From positions 2,587,001 through 2,651,000 of the forward strand of contig NZ_CP124535.1 of NCBI RefSeq assembly GCF_029953595.1: 64,000 nucleotides of DNA, given 5' to 3'. The DNA is from Fuscovulum ytuae (lineage in GTDB: Bacteria > Pseudomonadota > Alphaproteobacteria > Rhodobacterales > Rhodobacteraceae). The notes beneath the pieces were generated by a model. The model did not search any database, had not been told where the DNA came from, and was given only the letters and a program-made list of their open reading frames with translations. The translations under genes were made by a program, and so were the position numbers. Positions 9,690-18,908 of this stretch are shown here, in pieces. Position 1 is the first letter of the stretch. Every line of letters starts with the position of its first letter.

Positions 9690-9785
9690 GTCAAACCTCT
9701 GCCGCACCGTTACTGTTGGTGGGATGGCAGGGAAAATGGACCTGCTAAGGGCAGGATTGTGGCATTACGGGAAACGAACGACTGA

Positions 9786-12533
9786 TCAGTCGTTCACGCC
9801 GTGGCAGTGTTTGTACCGTTCGCCGGACCCGCAGGGGCAGGGATCGTTACGCGACGGGTTGCCCCATGTGGCGCGATCCTGTTCGTCAAAGCCCGGACGT
9901 GCCGAAGCGGCCGCCCCGACAGGGACGGTGGCGGCGGCAGCGGCAACGGGGGCCGCGGTAGGGGCCGCAGCCTTGGCCACTTCGGCCGCGGATTGGGCCG
10001 CGCGCTGCTGGGCAAGGATTTGCTGCATCATGGCGTCCTGCTCTTCCTTCGTCATCGGACGGATGAGGGACAGCTTTTGCGTCACATCCTGACGGAGTGA
10101 GTTGAGCATGGATTCAAAAAGGGTGAAGGCCTCTGTCTTGAATTCCGAAAGCGGATCGCGCTGGGCATAGCCACGGAAGCCCACGACAGAGCGCAGGTGT
10201 TCCAGTTTCAGCAGATGCTCGCGCCATTTGGCATCGATGGCCTGAAGGAGAACCTGCTTTTCGATGTTGCGCATCGTGTCGGGGCCAAAGGCGGCCAGCT
10301 TTTCGGCCATCATGGCGTCGGACTTTTCGATCAGCCGTTCGCGCATCACATCTTGGTCGACGCCCTCTTCGGCGGCCCAAGCTTCGATGGGAAGATCGAG
10401 GTTGAGCTTGTCCTTCACCGCCGCGGCAAGGCCGGGGGCATCCCACTGATCGGCATAGGTTTTGGGCGGCATGTAGAAATCGACCAGATCATCGACCACG
10501 GACACGCGCATGTCGGTGGCGATATCGCCGATCTCTTGCGTTTCCATGATTTCCAGACGCTGACCGAAGATGGCCTTGCGCTGGTCGTTCATCACATCGT
10601 CGAATTTCAAAAGCTGTTTACGAATGTCGAAGTTGCGACCTTCGACCTTTGCTTGGGCGCGTTCGAGGGATTTGTTGACCCAGGGGTGAACAATCGCCTC
10701 ACCTTCCTTCATGCCGAGCTTCGACAGGACGGAATCCAAGCGGTCAGACCCGAAGATGCGCATCAGGTCATCTTCGAGCGAGAGGAAGAAGGAGGAACGG
10801 CCGGGGTCGCCCTGACGGCCCGAGCGGCCACGCAACTGATTGTCGATCCGGCGGGATTCGTGACGTTCGGTGCCGAGGACGTAAAGGCCGCCGGCGGCGA
10901 TGACCTTGGCCTTTTCTTCGGCATGTTCCGCTTCGATGCGCGCGCGCACCTCATCGGGGTGCAGGTGGGGGTCGGCGGCGATGGCCTCCATCACCTTCAT
11001 TTCGACATTGCCGCCAAGCTGGATATCGGTGCCGCGACCGGCCATGTTGGTGGCGATGGTGACGGCGCCCAGACGGCCTGCCTCGGCCACGATCTTGGCT
11101 TCTTGTTCGTGATGGCGGGCGTTCAGGACGTTGTGAACGATGCCATCCTGTTTCAGCATCGACGACAGCAGTTCGGACTTTTCGATGGAGGTGGTGCCGA
11201 CCAGCATCGGCTGGCCTTTGGCATGGGCCTCTTTGATTGCCACGACGATGCCTTGGAATTTTTCCTTGGCGGTGCGGTAGACCTGATCGTGTTCGTCAAT
11301 CCGGGCGACGGGGCGGTTGGTCGGCACTTCGACCACGCCGAGACCGTAGATTTCCATAAATTCTTCGGCCTCGGTCTGGGCGGTGCCCGTCATACCCGAG
11401 AGTTTTTCGTAAAGGCGGAAGTAGTTCTGGAAGGTCACGCTGGCCAAGGTGACGTTTTCGGGCTGAATCGAGACGCGTTCCTTTGCCTCGATCGCCTGAT
11501 GAAGGCCTTCGGAGAGGCGACGGCCCCGCATCATGCGGCCCGTGAATTCGTCGATCAGCATCACTTCGCCATCGCGGACGATATACTGCTGATCCTTGTG
11601 GAAAAGCTTGTGCGCCTTGAGCGCCTGCGTCACGTGATGAACGAGCGAGGTGCTTTCGGGATCGTAGAGCGACTGGCCTTCGGGCAGAAGGCCCGCCTCT
11701 TGCAGCAGCTTTTCGATATGTTCGTTGCCGTCTTCGGTATAGGTGACCGAGCGGGTCTTTTCGTCGATCTTGTAATCCTCTTCCCGCAGGAGGGGGATCA
11801 GGCGGTCGACCTTTTGGTAAAGGTCGCTGCGATCTTGCGACGGGCCCGAGATGATGAGGGGGGTGCGCGCCTCATCGATCAGGATACTGTCCACCTCATC
11901 GACGATGGCGAAGTAATGGCCGCGCTGGGCCATGTCTTCGATCGACATCTTCATATTGTCGCGAAGGTAGTCGAAGCCAAGTTCGTTGTTGGTGGCATAG
12001 GTGATGTCGCAGCGATAGGCGGCGCGCTTTTCGGCATCGGGCTGATACGGGTAGACGACACCACAGGTCATGCCCAGCTGGGCAAAGACCTTGCCCATCC
12101 ATTCGGAATCGCGCTTGGCAAGGTAGTCGTTGACCGTGACGACATGCACGCCCTTGCCGGTAAGGGCGTTGAGATAGGCGGGGAAGGTGGCCATGAGGGT
12201 CTTGCCCTCGCCCGTCTTCATTTCCGAGATATTGCCCTGATGCAGGAAGATGCCGCCCTTCAGCTGCACATCAAAGGCGCGCAGGCCGAGGGCGCGCTTG
12301 GCCCCTTCGCGGCAATTGGCAAAGGCTTCGGGCAGGATCGCATCAAGGCTTTCGCCGCCTTCCTGCACGCGCTTTTGAAATTCGGCGGTCTTGGCTTTGA
12401 TGCCATCGTCGCTGAGCGCGGCGAATTCGGGTTCCAGTGCGTTGATCTTTGCGACCAGCGGGCGAACCGACTTTACCTTGCGGTCATTCGGCGTTCCGAA
12501 GACCTTTCGCGCAATCGTTCCGAGACCCAGCAT
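9786..12533 (-). CDS. secA: Preprotein translocase ATPase SecA
   Basis: Motor ATPase that pushes unfolded preproteins through SecYEG. The 915-residue protein has Walker A in [14 protein letters not shown] (about 103-116) and the DEAD-like box in [18 protein letters not shown] (about 215). It also has the helicase motif [18 protein letters not shown] and [20 protein letters not shown] (about 560-590). The C-terminal zinc motif [14 protein letters not shown] (about 900) binds SecB and phospholipid. A Pro/Ala-rich linker precedes the zinc motif. The start at 12533 has GGAG just upstream. It is divergent from the parvulin gene, with a 178-base intergenic region that must hold both promoters. Confidence 0.99.
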   Translation of the reverse strand: MLGLGTIARKVFGTPNDRKVKSVRPLVAKINALEPEFAALSDDGIKAKTAEFQKRVQEGGESLDAILPEAFANCREGAKRALGLRAFDVQLKGGIFLHQGNISEMKTGEGKTLMATFPAYLNALTGKGVHVVTVNDYLAKRDSEWMGKVFAQLGMTCGVVYPYQPDAEKRAAYRCDITYATNNELGFDYLRDNMKMSIEDMAQRGHYFAIVDEVDSILIDEARTPLIISGPSQDRSDLYQKVDRLIPLLREEDYKIDEKTRSVTYTEDGNEHIEKLLQEAGLLPEGQSLYDPESTSLVHHVTQALKAHKLFHKDQQYIVRDGEVMLIDEFTGRMMRGRRLSEGLHQAIEAKERVSIQPENVTLASVTFQNYFRLYEKLSGMTGTAQTEAEEFMEIYGLGVVEVPTNRPVARIDEHDQVYRTAKEKFQGIVVAIKEAHAKGQPMLVGTTSIEKSELLSSMLKQDGIVHNVLNARHHEQEAKIVAEAGRLGAVTIATNMAGRGTDIQLGGNVEMKVMEAIAADPHLHPDEVRARIEAEHAEEKAKVIAAGGLYVLGTERHESRRIDNQLRGRSGRQGDPGRSSFFLSLEDDLMRIFGSDRLDSVLSKLGMKEGEAIVHPWVNKSLERAQAKVEGRNFDIRKQLLKFDDVMNDQRKAIFGQRLEIMETQEIGDIATDMRVSVVDDLVDFYMPPKTYADQWDAPGLAAAVKDKLNLDLPIEAWAAEEGVDQDVMRERLIEKSDAMMAEKLAAFGPDTMRNIEKQVLLQAIDAKWREHLLKLEHLRSVVGFRGYAQRDPLSEFKTEAFTLFESMLNSLRQDVTQKLSLIRPMTKEEQDAMMQQILAQQRAAQSAAEVAKAAAPTAAPVAAAAATVPVGAAASARPGFDEQDRATWGNPSRNDPCPCGSGERYKHCHGVND

Positions 12534-12711
12534 GTTTTCTCCGCCTACCTGACATCATCGTGTGAGGCTGTGGCCTTGCCCGCCCCCAACGCCTTCCATA
12601 GAAGAGCCAAGTGGCCCGGCGGCCCCGTCGCACGCGACCCCCGCGAAATAAGGGACGGACCGGGTATAGTCAACGTCGCTTAGGCAAGCGGCCCGATCAG
12701 GAGAAGGTGAT

Positions 12712-13578
12712 ATGGCGAAACATGGCAGAGCCTTTGGTGGCGTGCTGACCGGGCTGGCGATGACCTGCGGGCTGGCTTTCCCCGTTCTGGCACAGGACGA
12801 GGCGGCGACGGCGGATACGGTTGTGGCCACGGTGAACGGAACCGAGATCACGCTGGGCGAGCTGATCATCCTGCGCGAAAAGCTGCCGGCGCAGTATCAG
12901 GCGCTGCCGGATGACATGCTGTTCAACGGGTTGATCGATCAGGCGATCCAGCAGACAGCGCTGGAGCAATCGGTGGCCGAGACGACAACCAAGCGTGACG
13001 AGCTGTGGATGCGGACGGATCGGCGCAGCTATTTGGCGGGCAAGGCGCTGCAATCGGTGGTGCAGGGGGCGGTGACGGATGCCGCCTTGCAGGCGGCTTA
13101 TGACGAGAAATTTGCCAATGCCCCGGCGGCCAAGGAGTATTCGGCGCAGCACATCCTTGTGGAGAGCGAGGAGAAGGCGAACGAGTTGAAGGCGCAGATC
13201 GACGGCGGCGCGGATTTCGGCGAGGTGGCAAAGGCCAATTCGACCGATACGGGTTCGGCGATCAATGGCGGCGATCTGGGCTGGTTCGGGTTGGGCATGA
13301 TGGTGGCCCCGTTCGAAGAGGCGGTGGTCGCGGCAACGCCGGGCACGGTGACCGCGCCGGTGCAGACGGATTTCGGCTGGCATCTGATCAAGGTGAATGA
13401 GGTGCGCGACGCCTTGAAGCCGACGATTGACGAGGTGCGCGATGAGTTGGCCGCCGAGATCGAACAGAAGGCCGTAGAGGCGAAGCTGGCGGAACTGACC
13501 GGAGCGGCGGAGATCGCGCGGCCCGGCGAAGGGCTTGACCCGGCGCTGATCCGGGATGCAACTCTGTTGGACAAATAA
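12712..13578 (+). CDS. Parvulin-type peptidyl-prolyl cis-trans isomerase, periplasmic
   Basis: Foldase for secreted proteins. The 288-residue protein has a Sec signal peptide (about 1-27, ending FPVLAQ) and an N-terminal SurA/PrsA-like chaperone helix region. A complete parvulin domain follows (about 140-235): EYSAQHILVESEEKANEL, GGADFGEVAKANSTD, GGDLGWFGLGMMVAPFEEA and FGWHLIKVNEVR. The ATG at 12712 follows GGAGAAGG. It is divergent from secA, which pairs export with folding after export. argJ follows 15 bases downstream and may share its transcript. Confidence 0.92.
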   Translation: MAKHGRAFGGVLTGLAMTCGLAFPVLAQDEAATADTVVATVNGTEITLGELIILREKLPAQYQALPDDMLFNGLIDQAIQQTALEQSVAETTTKRDELWMRTDRRSYLAGKALQSVVQGAVTDAALQAAYDEKFANAPAAKEYSAQHILVESEEKANELKAQIDGGADFGEVAKANSTDTGSAINGGDLGWFGLGMMVAPFEEAVVAATPGTVTAPVQTDFGWHLIKVNEVRDALKPTIDEVRDELAAEIEQKAVEAKLAELTGAAEIARPGEGLDPALIRDATLLDK

Positions 13579-13593
13579 GCAGGGGACGGGCCG

Positions 13594-14949
13594 ATGGCGA
13601 AGAACGATTGGAAATCAGAGGCGAAGGCGCTGAAGAAGAAGGTTCGCAAGCTGAAGGCCCGGATCATGGGGGACGAGATCGGGGCGGCGGTGGCCGCCGT
13701 CCCGGCCAAGAAGGCAAAGGCCGTGTCGCCGCTGGCACCCAAGGATGGGTTCCCGATGCTGCCCACGATTGCGGGGGTGGAGTTTGCCGCCGTCGAGGCC
13801 GGGGTGCGCTATCAGAACCGCAAGGATGTGATGCTGGTGCGGCTGGCGCCGGATACGGCGGTCGCAGGGGTGTTCACCACGTCATCGACACGTTCGGGCT
13901 GTGTGCGGGATTGTCAGGCGAAACTGGCGGTGAAGGTTCCAGCCGGTGCGGGTGCGGCGATTATCGTGAATTCCGGCAATTCCAACGCCTTTACCGGGAA
14001 AGTGGGGGATGAGGCCGTCGCAGCGGTGACCGGGGGCGTGGCCGAGGCGCTGGGTATTCCGGCGAGCCGTGTGTTTTCGTCTTCCACCGGGGTGATTGGC
14101 GAGCCGCTGCCTTATGAGCGGATCACGGCGAAGATCCCCGATCTGGTGGCTGAGCTGCGCGAGGATGCCATTGAGATGGCGGCCCATGCGATGATGACGA
14201 CCGACACGTTCCCCAAGGGCGCGGCGGCGGTGGTGCAGGGTGAGGGCGGCGAGATTCGCATCGCCGGGATTGCCAAGGGATCAGGGATGATCGCGCCGGA
14301 TATGGCGACGATGCTGGTCTATATCTTCACCGATGCGAAGATTTCGGCGGCAGCCTTGCAGCGCATGCTGTCGCGCAATGTGGGCGCGACGTTCAATTCC
14401 ATCACAGTGGACAGCGATACGTCGACATCCGACACGCTGCTGGTGGCGGCCACGGGGCGGTCTGCTGCGGCTGAGGTGAAGGGGACGGTGGCCAAGGCTT
14501 TTGAGTTGGCGCTGCGGGGCGTGATGATGAACCTTGCGCATCAGGTGATCCGTGATGGCGAAGGCGCGACCAAGTTCGTCGAGGTGCGCGTGACCGGGGC
14601 CAAGGATGATGCGGATGCCGCGAAGGTGGCCTTTGCGGTGGCGAACTCTCCGCTCGTGAAAACGGCGATTGCGGGGCAGGACCCGAATTGGGGGCGGATC
14701 GTTGCGGCGGTAGGCAAATCCGGGGCCGAGGCGGACCGGGACCGGTTGACCATCCGCTTTGGCGATATCCTTGTGGCCACGAAGGGATGGCGCAACCCGG
14801 ATTACCGGGAAGAGGATGGCGCGGCCTATATGCTGGGCGAGGAGTTGGTGATCGGGGTTGATCTGGGGCTTGGTAAGGGGAAGCGGTCGGTCTGGACCTG
14901 CGATCTGACCAATCGCTATGTGGAGATCAACGCGGATTACCGGTCGTGA
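13594..14949 (+). CDS. argJ: Bifunctional ornithine acetyltransferase/N-acetylglutamate synthase
   Basis: Transfers the acetyl group from N-acetylornithine to glutamate, recycling acetyl in arginine synthesis, and may also make N-acetylglutamate from acetyl-CoA. The enzyme self-cleaves before the nucleophilic Thr of the ATML motif, seen here in GMIAPDMATMLVYIFTDA with Thr at residue 239. Other signatures are NSGNSNAFTG, FSSSTGVIGEPLP and DPNWGRIVAAVGKSG. At 451 residues it is about 45 longer than typical ArgJ because of a Lys-rich N-terminal extension (EAKALKKKVRKLKARIMG). It starts 15 bases after the parvulin stop and ends in a GTGA overlap with mutT. Confidence 0.97.
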   Translation: MAKNDWKSEAKALKKKVRKLKARIMGDEIGAAVAAVPAKKAKAVSPLAPKDGFPMLPTIAGVEFAAVEAGVRYQNRKDVMLVRLAPDTAVAGVFTTSSTRSGCVRDCQAKLAVKVPAGAGAAIIVNSGNSNAFTGKVGDEAVAAVTGGVAEALGIPASRVFSSSTGVIGEPLPYERITAKIPDLVAELREDAIEMAAHAMMTTDTFPKGAAAVVQGEGGEIRIAGIAKGSGMIAPDMATMLVYIFTDAKISAAALQRMLSRNVGATFNSITVDSDTSTSDTLLVAATGRSAAAEVKGTVAKAFELALRGVMMNLAHQVIRDGEGATKFVEVRVTGAKDDADAAKVAFAVANSPLVKTAIAGQDPNWGRIVAAVGKSGAEADRDRLTIRFGDILVATKGWRNPDYREEDGAAYMLGEELVIGVDLGLGKGKRSVWTCDLTNRYVEINADYRS

Positions 14950-15344
14950 AGATCGTCCTTGTTTCGGCGGTTGCCCTGATTGACGTGGAAGGGCGGGTCC
15001 TGTTGGCGCAACGGCCCGAGGGCAAGTCGCTGGCGGGGCTGTGGGAGTTTCCGGGCGGCAAGGTGGAACCGGGCGAGACGCCCGAAGCCGCGCTGATCCG
15101 CGAGTTGAAGGAAGAGTTGGGCATCGACACATGGGCAAGTTGCCTTGCCCCACTGACCTTTGCCAGCCACAGCTATGAAGGGTTTCATCTGCTGATGCCG
15201 CTGTTCGCCTGCCGCAAGTGGGAGGGGATCGTGCAGGGGCGCGAAGGGCAGAATCTGGCATGGGTTCGTGCGCAGAACCTGAAAGATTACCCGATGCCCC
15301 CAGCCGATGTGCCACTGATCCCCATACTTCGCGACTGGCTTTGA
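14946..15344 (+). CDS. mutT: 8-oxo-dGTP diphosphatase MutT (Nudix)
   Basis: Nudix hydrolase that removes 8-oxo-dGTP from the nucleotide pool and so prevents A:T to C:G transversions. The 132-residue protein has the Nudix box beginning GGKVEPGETPEAALIRELKE and continuing into EELG (about 38-60), preceded by LAGLWEFPG, the usual MutT context. It starts at a GTG overlapping the argJ stop (GTGA), so it is translationally coupled. The same argJ-mutT order is, from memory, common in Rhodobacterales. Confidence 0.93.
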   Translation: MKIVLVSAVALIDVEGRVLLAQRPEGKSLAGLWEFPGGKVEPGETPEAALIRELKEELGIDTWASCLAPLTFASHSYEGFHLLMPLFACRKWEGIVQGREGQNLAWVRAQNLKDYPMPPADVPLIPILRDWL

Positions 15345-15360
15345 AGCTTTTCGGCAGCAG

Positions 15361-15369
15361 TTATCCACA
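15361..15369 (+). other. Perfect DnaA-box sequence
   Basis: TTATCCACA matches the high-affinity DnaA box exactly. It lies 16 bases after mutT and before a small ORF. A weak CCACA/TGTGG inverted repeat (15365-15369 with 15378-15382) overlaps it. A single box does not make an origin; it could be a regulatory or titration site, or chance. Confidence 0.35.
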
Positions 15370-15452
15370 AGATAACCTGTGGTTGTGCGATTCTTGATAG
15401 CTCTGAAGACGATTTTCGTTAACTTTCCCTGACGAATTGCTCGGGGAGGAGC

Positions 15453-15599
15453 ATGGGAATGTTGCGAACGATCATGCTGGGCAGTTGCGTTTCCGTTCAG
15501 GGAATTGTGGTGGGTCAGCTTGCGGATGGGAAGATCGTGGTGAAGGTCGATGAGAAGACCTTTGTCGGCTATCCCGTCGCACCGTTGCGGGCGGCTTGA
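15453..15599 (+). CDS. Small 48-residue protein, unknown function
   Basis: A short ORF encoding 48 residues, from MGMLRTIMLGSCVSVQGIVV to APLRAA. It has a very good ribosome-binding site, GGGGAGGAGC, directly before the ATG at 15453, and a strong terminator after the stop. The C-terminal half reads like a small beta barrel or ribbon (GKIVVKVDEKTFVGYPV). I do not recognise a named family. The combination of ribosome-binding site, own terminator and position in an otherwise empty 330-base gap argues that it is real. It is convergent with infB. Confidence 0.65.
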   Translation: MGMLRTIMLGSCVSVQGIVVGQLADGKIVVKVDEKTFVGYPVAPLRAA

Positions 15600-15625
15600 G
15601 GGCCTTTCATCGTCTCGGAGAAACG

Positions 15626-15660
15626 AAAGGGCCGGGCAGTGATGCCCGGCCTTTTGTATT
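15626..15660. terminator. Bidirectional Rho-independent terminator
   Basis: AAGGGCCGGGCA pairs with TGCCCGGCCTT around a GTGA loop, followed by TTTTGTATTTT rightward and preceded by A-rich sequence, so it can end both the small ORF and the leftward infB operon that stops at 15676. Confidence 0.85.
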
Positions 15661-15675
15661 TTACGAAAATTCCGA

Positions 15676-18252
15676 TCAGGCGAGCGTGCGCTGCACTTCT
15701 TCGCGTTCGAAGATTTCGATCACATCACCCGCGCGGACATCGTCATAGCGTTCGAAGGCCATGCCGCATTCCTGACCGGACTGCACCTCTTTGACCTCAT
15801 CCTTGAAGCGCTTGAGCGTCTTGAGCGTGCCTTCGTGGATGACCACGTTGTCGCGCAGAAGACGGACACCGGCAGAGCGGCGAGCCACGCCTTCGGTGAC
15901 AAGGCAACCGGCGACATTGCCCACGCCGGTGATGCGGAAGACTTCTTGGATACGGGCGTAGCCGATGAAGTTTTCGCGCACTTCGGCCTTGAGCAGACCA
16001 GAGGCGGCCTTTTTGATGTCGTCGATCAGGTCGTAGATGATCGAATAGTACCGGATTTCCACGCCCTTTTGTTGGGCCGAGCTGCGGGCCGTGGCATTGG
16101 CGCGGACGTTGAAGCCGATGATCGGGGCTTTGGACGCCTCGGCCAGACCGACATCGGAATCGGTGATCGCGCCGACACCGTAATGCAGGACGCGGACGCG
16201 GACCTCTTCGTTGCCGACCTTTTCGAGGGCCTGGATGATCGCCTCGGCAGAGCCTTGGACATCGGCCTTCACCAGAACCGGAAGTTCGGCCACGTCGGCA
16301 TCGGCCTTGGCCTTGGCCATCAGCTGTTCCAGCGTGGTCGCGGCACCGGCGGCAGCGCGTTTGTCCTTGGCCGCCTTTTCGCGGTAATCGGCGATTTCGC
16401 GGGCCTGTGCTTCGGTTTCGACGACGTTCAGCACATCGCCCGCTTCGGGCGTGCCGTTTAGGCCCAGCACTTCGACCGGGACGGACGGGCCTGCTTCGGC
16501 AACGGTTTCGCCCTTGTCGTTGATCAGCGCGCGGACCTTGCCCCATTTTTCGCCGACGACGAAGATATCACCGCGCTTCAGCGTACCGTTCTGGACCAGA
16601 ACGGTTGCGACCGGGCCGCGACCGACATCAAGCTTGGCTTCGATGACGGCGCCAGAGGCGGCGCGGTTCGGGTTGGCGCGCAATTCAAGGAGTTCGGCCT
16701 GAAGGGCGATTGCCTCGAGCAGGTTATCAAGGCCCTTGCCCGTCTTGGCCGACACTTCGACATCCTGCACATCGCCGGACATCTGTTCGACCACCACTTC
16801 ATGCTGCAACAGATCGGTGCGGACCTTTTGCGGGTTCGCGTCCGGCTTGTCGCATTTGTTGATGGCGACGATCATCGGCACCTTGGCGGCCTTGGCGTGG
16901 TTGATCGCCTCGATCGTCTGGGGCATGACCGCGTCATCGGCAGCCACGACGAGAACGACGATATCCGTCACCTGCGCGCCACGGGCACGCATGGAGGTAA
17001 AGGCCGCGTGGCCGGGCGTATCGAGGAAGGACACGAGCGAGCCGTTCGGCGTGGTCACCTGATAGGCACCGATGTGCTGCGTGATGCCGCCAGCTTCGCC
17101 CGAGACGACGTTGGCCTTGCGGATCGCGTCGAGGAGCGAGGTCTTGCCGTGGTCGACATGGCCCATGATCGTGACGATCGGCGGGCGCGACTGCAGGTCT
17201 TCGGGGCGGTCGGCGACCGTTTCGATGGCCTGTTCCACATCGGAATCGGACACGCGGACAGCCTTGTGGCCGAATTCCTCGATCACAAGTTCGGCGGTGT
17301 CGGCGTCGATGGTCTGGTTCATGGTGACCATCATGCCCATCTTCATCAGTGCCTTGACCACATCGGCGGCGCGTTCGGCCATCCGGTTGGCAAGTTCCGA
17401 CACGACGATGGTTTCGGGCAGCTGCACATCGCGCACCTGCTTTTCGGCCTTTTGGCCGAAGCCCATCGCCTTTTGACGGGCCTTTTCCTGTTTCCGCTTC
17501 ATCGCGGCGAGCGACCGCTGGCGGCCGCCTTCGTCCGAGATGGCATCCGACAGCGTAAGCTTGCCGGAACGACGGCCTTCGTCGCCCTTCACCTTGCCGC
17601 GGTCACGATCGGTGGCGCGTTCGTCGCGTTCGCGTTCAGCCTTGCGCGGGGCAAGGGGGGCGCGAGGTGCGGCACCGCCACGGGTGTTTTCTTCGGCCGG
17701 AGCTGCCGGGGCTGCCTTGGGGGCGGGTGCCTCGGGCGCGGGAGCCGATTTCGGGCGAGTGCCCAGAACCTCGGCCTTGCGGGCGGCGGCGGCGGCGGCT
17801 TTCGCCTCTTCGGCAGCACGCGCAGCGCGTTCTTCTTCTTCGGCCTTGGCGCGGAGCGCAGCTTCGCGTTCGCGGTCTTCGCGTTCCTTGGCCTCTATCT
17901 CTTCGCGGCGGCGCTGGCGTTCTTCCTCGCGTGCCTTCTCTTCCTCGGCGCGGCGGGCCGCGTCTTCCTGTTCGCGGGCCTTGGCGGCACGCAGGGCAGC
18001 CAGACGCCGTTCCATTTCGGCATCGGTGATGCCTGCCGGACGCTTGGACGGATCACCGAGATGGGTGGCCGAGCCCGATGCGCCGCCAGCCGTGCCGGGG
18101 GCGCCGGGTTTCGTGGGGACCACCACGCGCTTGCGCTTGACCTCAACCGCCACGCTTTTGGTGCGGCCGTGGCTGAAGCTTTGCTTCACCTGTCCGGGTC
18201 CACGCGCGCCGCCACCCAAGCCAAGGGGTTTCTTGCCGTCAGTATCGCTCAT
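15676..18252 (-). CDS. infB: Translation initiation factor IF-2
   Basis: GTPase that brings initiator fMet-tRNA to the 30S subunit and promotes subunit joining. The 858-residue protein has a long basic/acidic low-complexity N-terminal half (Arg/Glu/Ala coiled-coil region, about 80-250) and an IF2-N domain around 275-330. The G domain begins near residue 355, with [16 protein letters not shown] (G1), DTPGHAAF (G3) and [10 protein letters not shown] (G4). Domains II-IV follow to the C-terminus. The start overlaps the ylxR stop as ATGA. It is the last gene in this window of the rimP-nusA-ylxR-infB operon and is followed by a bidirectional terminator, so rbfA and truB do not follow directly. Confidence 0.98.
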   Translation of the reverse strand: MSDTDGKKPLGLGGGARGPGQVKQSFSHGRTKSVAVEVKRKRVVVPTKPGAPGTAGGASGSATHLGDPSKRPAGITDAEMERRLAALRAAKAREQEDAARRAEEEKAREEERQRRREEIEAKEREDREREAALRAKAEEEERAARAAEEAKAAAAAARKAEVLGTRPKSAPAPEAPAPKAAPAAPAEENTRGGAAPRAPLAPRKAERERDERATDRDRGKVKGDEGRRSGKLTLSDAISDEGGRQRSLAAMKRKQEKARQKAMGFGQKAEKQVRDVQLPETIVVSELANRMAERAADVVKALMKMGMMVTMNQTIDADTAELVIEEFGHKAVRVSDSDVEQAIETVADRPEDLQSRPPIVTIMGHVDHGKTSLLDAIRKANVVSGEAGGITQHIGAYQVTTPNGSLVSFLDTPGHAAFTSMRARGAQVTDIVVLVVAADDAVMPQTIEAINHAKAAKVPMIVAINKCDKPDANPQKVRTDLLQHEVVVEQMSGDVQDVEVSAKTGKGLDNLLEAIALQAELLELRANPNRAASGAVIEAKLDVGRGPVATVLVQNGTLKRGDIFVVGEKWGKVRALINDKGETVAEAGPSVPVEVLGLNGTPEAGDVLNVVETEAQAREIADYREKAAKDKRAAAGAATTLEQLMAKAKADADVAELPVLVKADVQGSAEAIIQALEKVGNEEVRVRVLHYGVGAITDSDVGLAEASKAPIIGFNVRANATARSSAQQKGVEIRYYSIIYDLIDDIKKAASGLLKAEVRENFIGYARIQEVFRITGVGNVAGCLVTEGVARRSAGVRLLRDNVVIHEGTLKTLKRFKDEVKEVQSGQECGMAFERYDDVRAGDVIEIFEREEVQRTLA

Positions 18253-18881
18253 GCCGTCTTCGTATCCTCTCCGGTGGAAATTCCACCGATCCGCCCGCGA
18301 ATGCCCGCGAGCCTTGCCGCTTCCTCTACAACACGTCTTTCGAGTCCACCAGCCGCAAGCGCGGCGTGTATGGCACGTTCACGGCCGAAAGCCAAACCCA
18401 ATTCCCCCGAAGAAAGACAGCCTATGAAGCTGTCTTCCCCATCCGGCGGATGCAGCTTGGTCTTGCCGCGTTCCGATCCGTCGCTGGCCTGAAGAAGAAG
18501 GGAAGCCTGCCCCTTTTCCAGCCAGTCCTTCACCTTTTCATAACCGGTGACAGCTGCCCCTGCCTTGCGGGCCATCGACACGAGGTCGATCACCCGGCGG
18601 AGGAGTTGCGCCTCGATCAGGTCGGAAAGACCGTCGGGCACCTTCACCGGCTGGCGCGCCGCGCGGGAGAAAAGACCCTTTGCCGCCGCCTTGTCAATGG
18701 CGGCACGATCTGCCGCCACATAGATACCGCGCCCCGGAAGGCGGGCCAGAACATCCGGCACCACCATCGCATCGGGGCCGATGACGAAACGGATCAGGCC
18801 GGCCTTAGGCTGGCTTTGACCGGAAACGATACATTTGCGTTCCGGTCCGTCCTGATCTGTCTGCCGCCCGCCCCGCGCCAT
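18249..18881 (-). CDS. YlxR-family RNA-binding protein with L7Ae-like domain
   Basis: Small nucleic-acid-binding protein of the nusA-infB operon. The 210-residue product has the YlxR (DUF448) fold at residues 10-85, with [20 protein letters not shown] and [19 protein letters not shown] segment resembling an L7Ae/YlxQ-type RNA-binding domain follows at about 95-200 ([20 protein letters not shown]). In Bacillus these are two separate genes; the fused form is common in alphaproteobacteria. It sits between nusA (27-base gap) and infB (4-base overlap). Known family members associate with transcription and ribosome functions, but the precise role is not settled. Confidence 0.88.
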   Translation of the reverse strand: MARGGRQTDQDGPERKCIVSGQSQPKAGLIRFVIGPDAMVVPDVLARLPGRGIYVAADRAAIDKAAAKGLFSRAARQPVKVPDGLSDLIEAQLLRRVIDLVSMARKAGAAVTGYEKVKDWLEKGQASLLLQASDGSERGKTKLHPPDGEDSFIGCLSSGELGLAFGRERAIHAALAAGGLERRVVEEAARLAGIRGRIGGISTGEDTKTA

Positions 18882-18908
18882 GGCTGCGCCGTTTCCCGAG
18901 ACCTGCGA

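Noticed and set aside
10197-12683. 828-codon open frame opposite secA
   Set aside because: It is the antisense shadow of secA in high-GC DNA; the secA frame carries all conserved motifs.
16801-18492. Long frame opposite infB and ylxR
   Set aside because: It runs antisense to two well-identified genes and shows no family motif.
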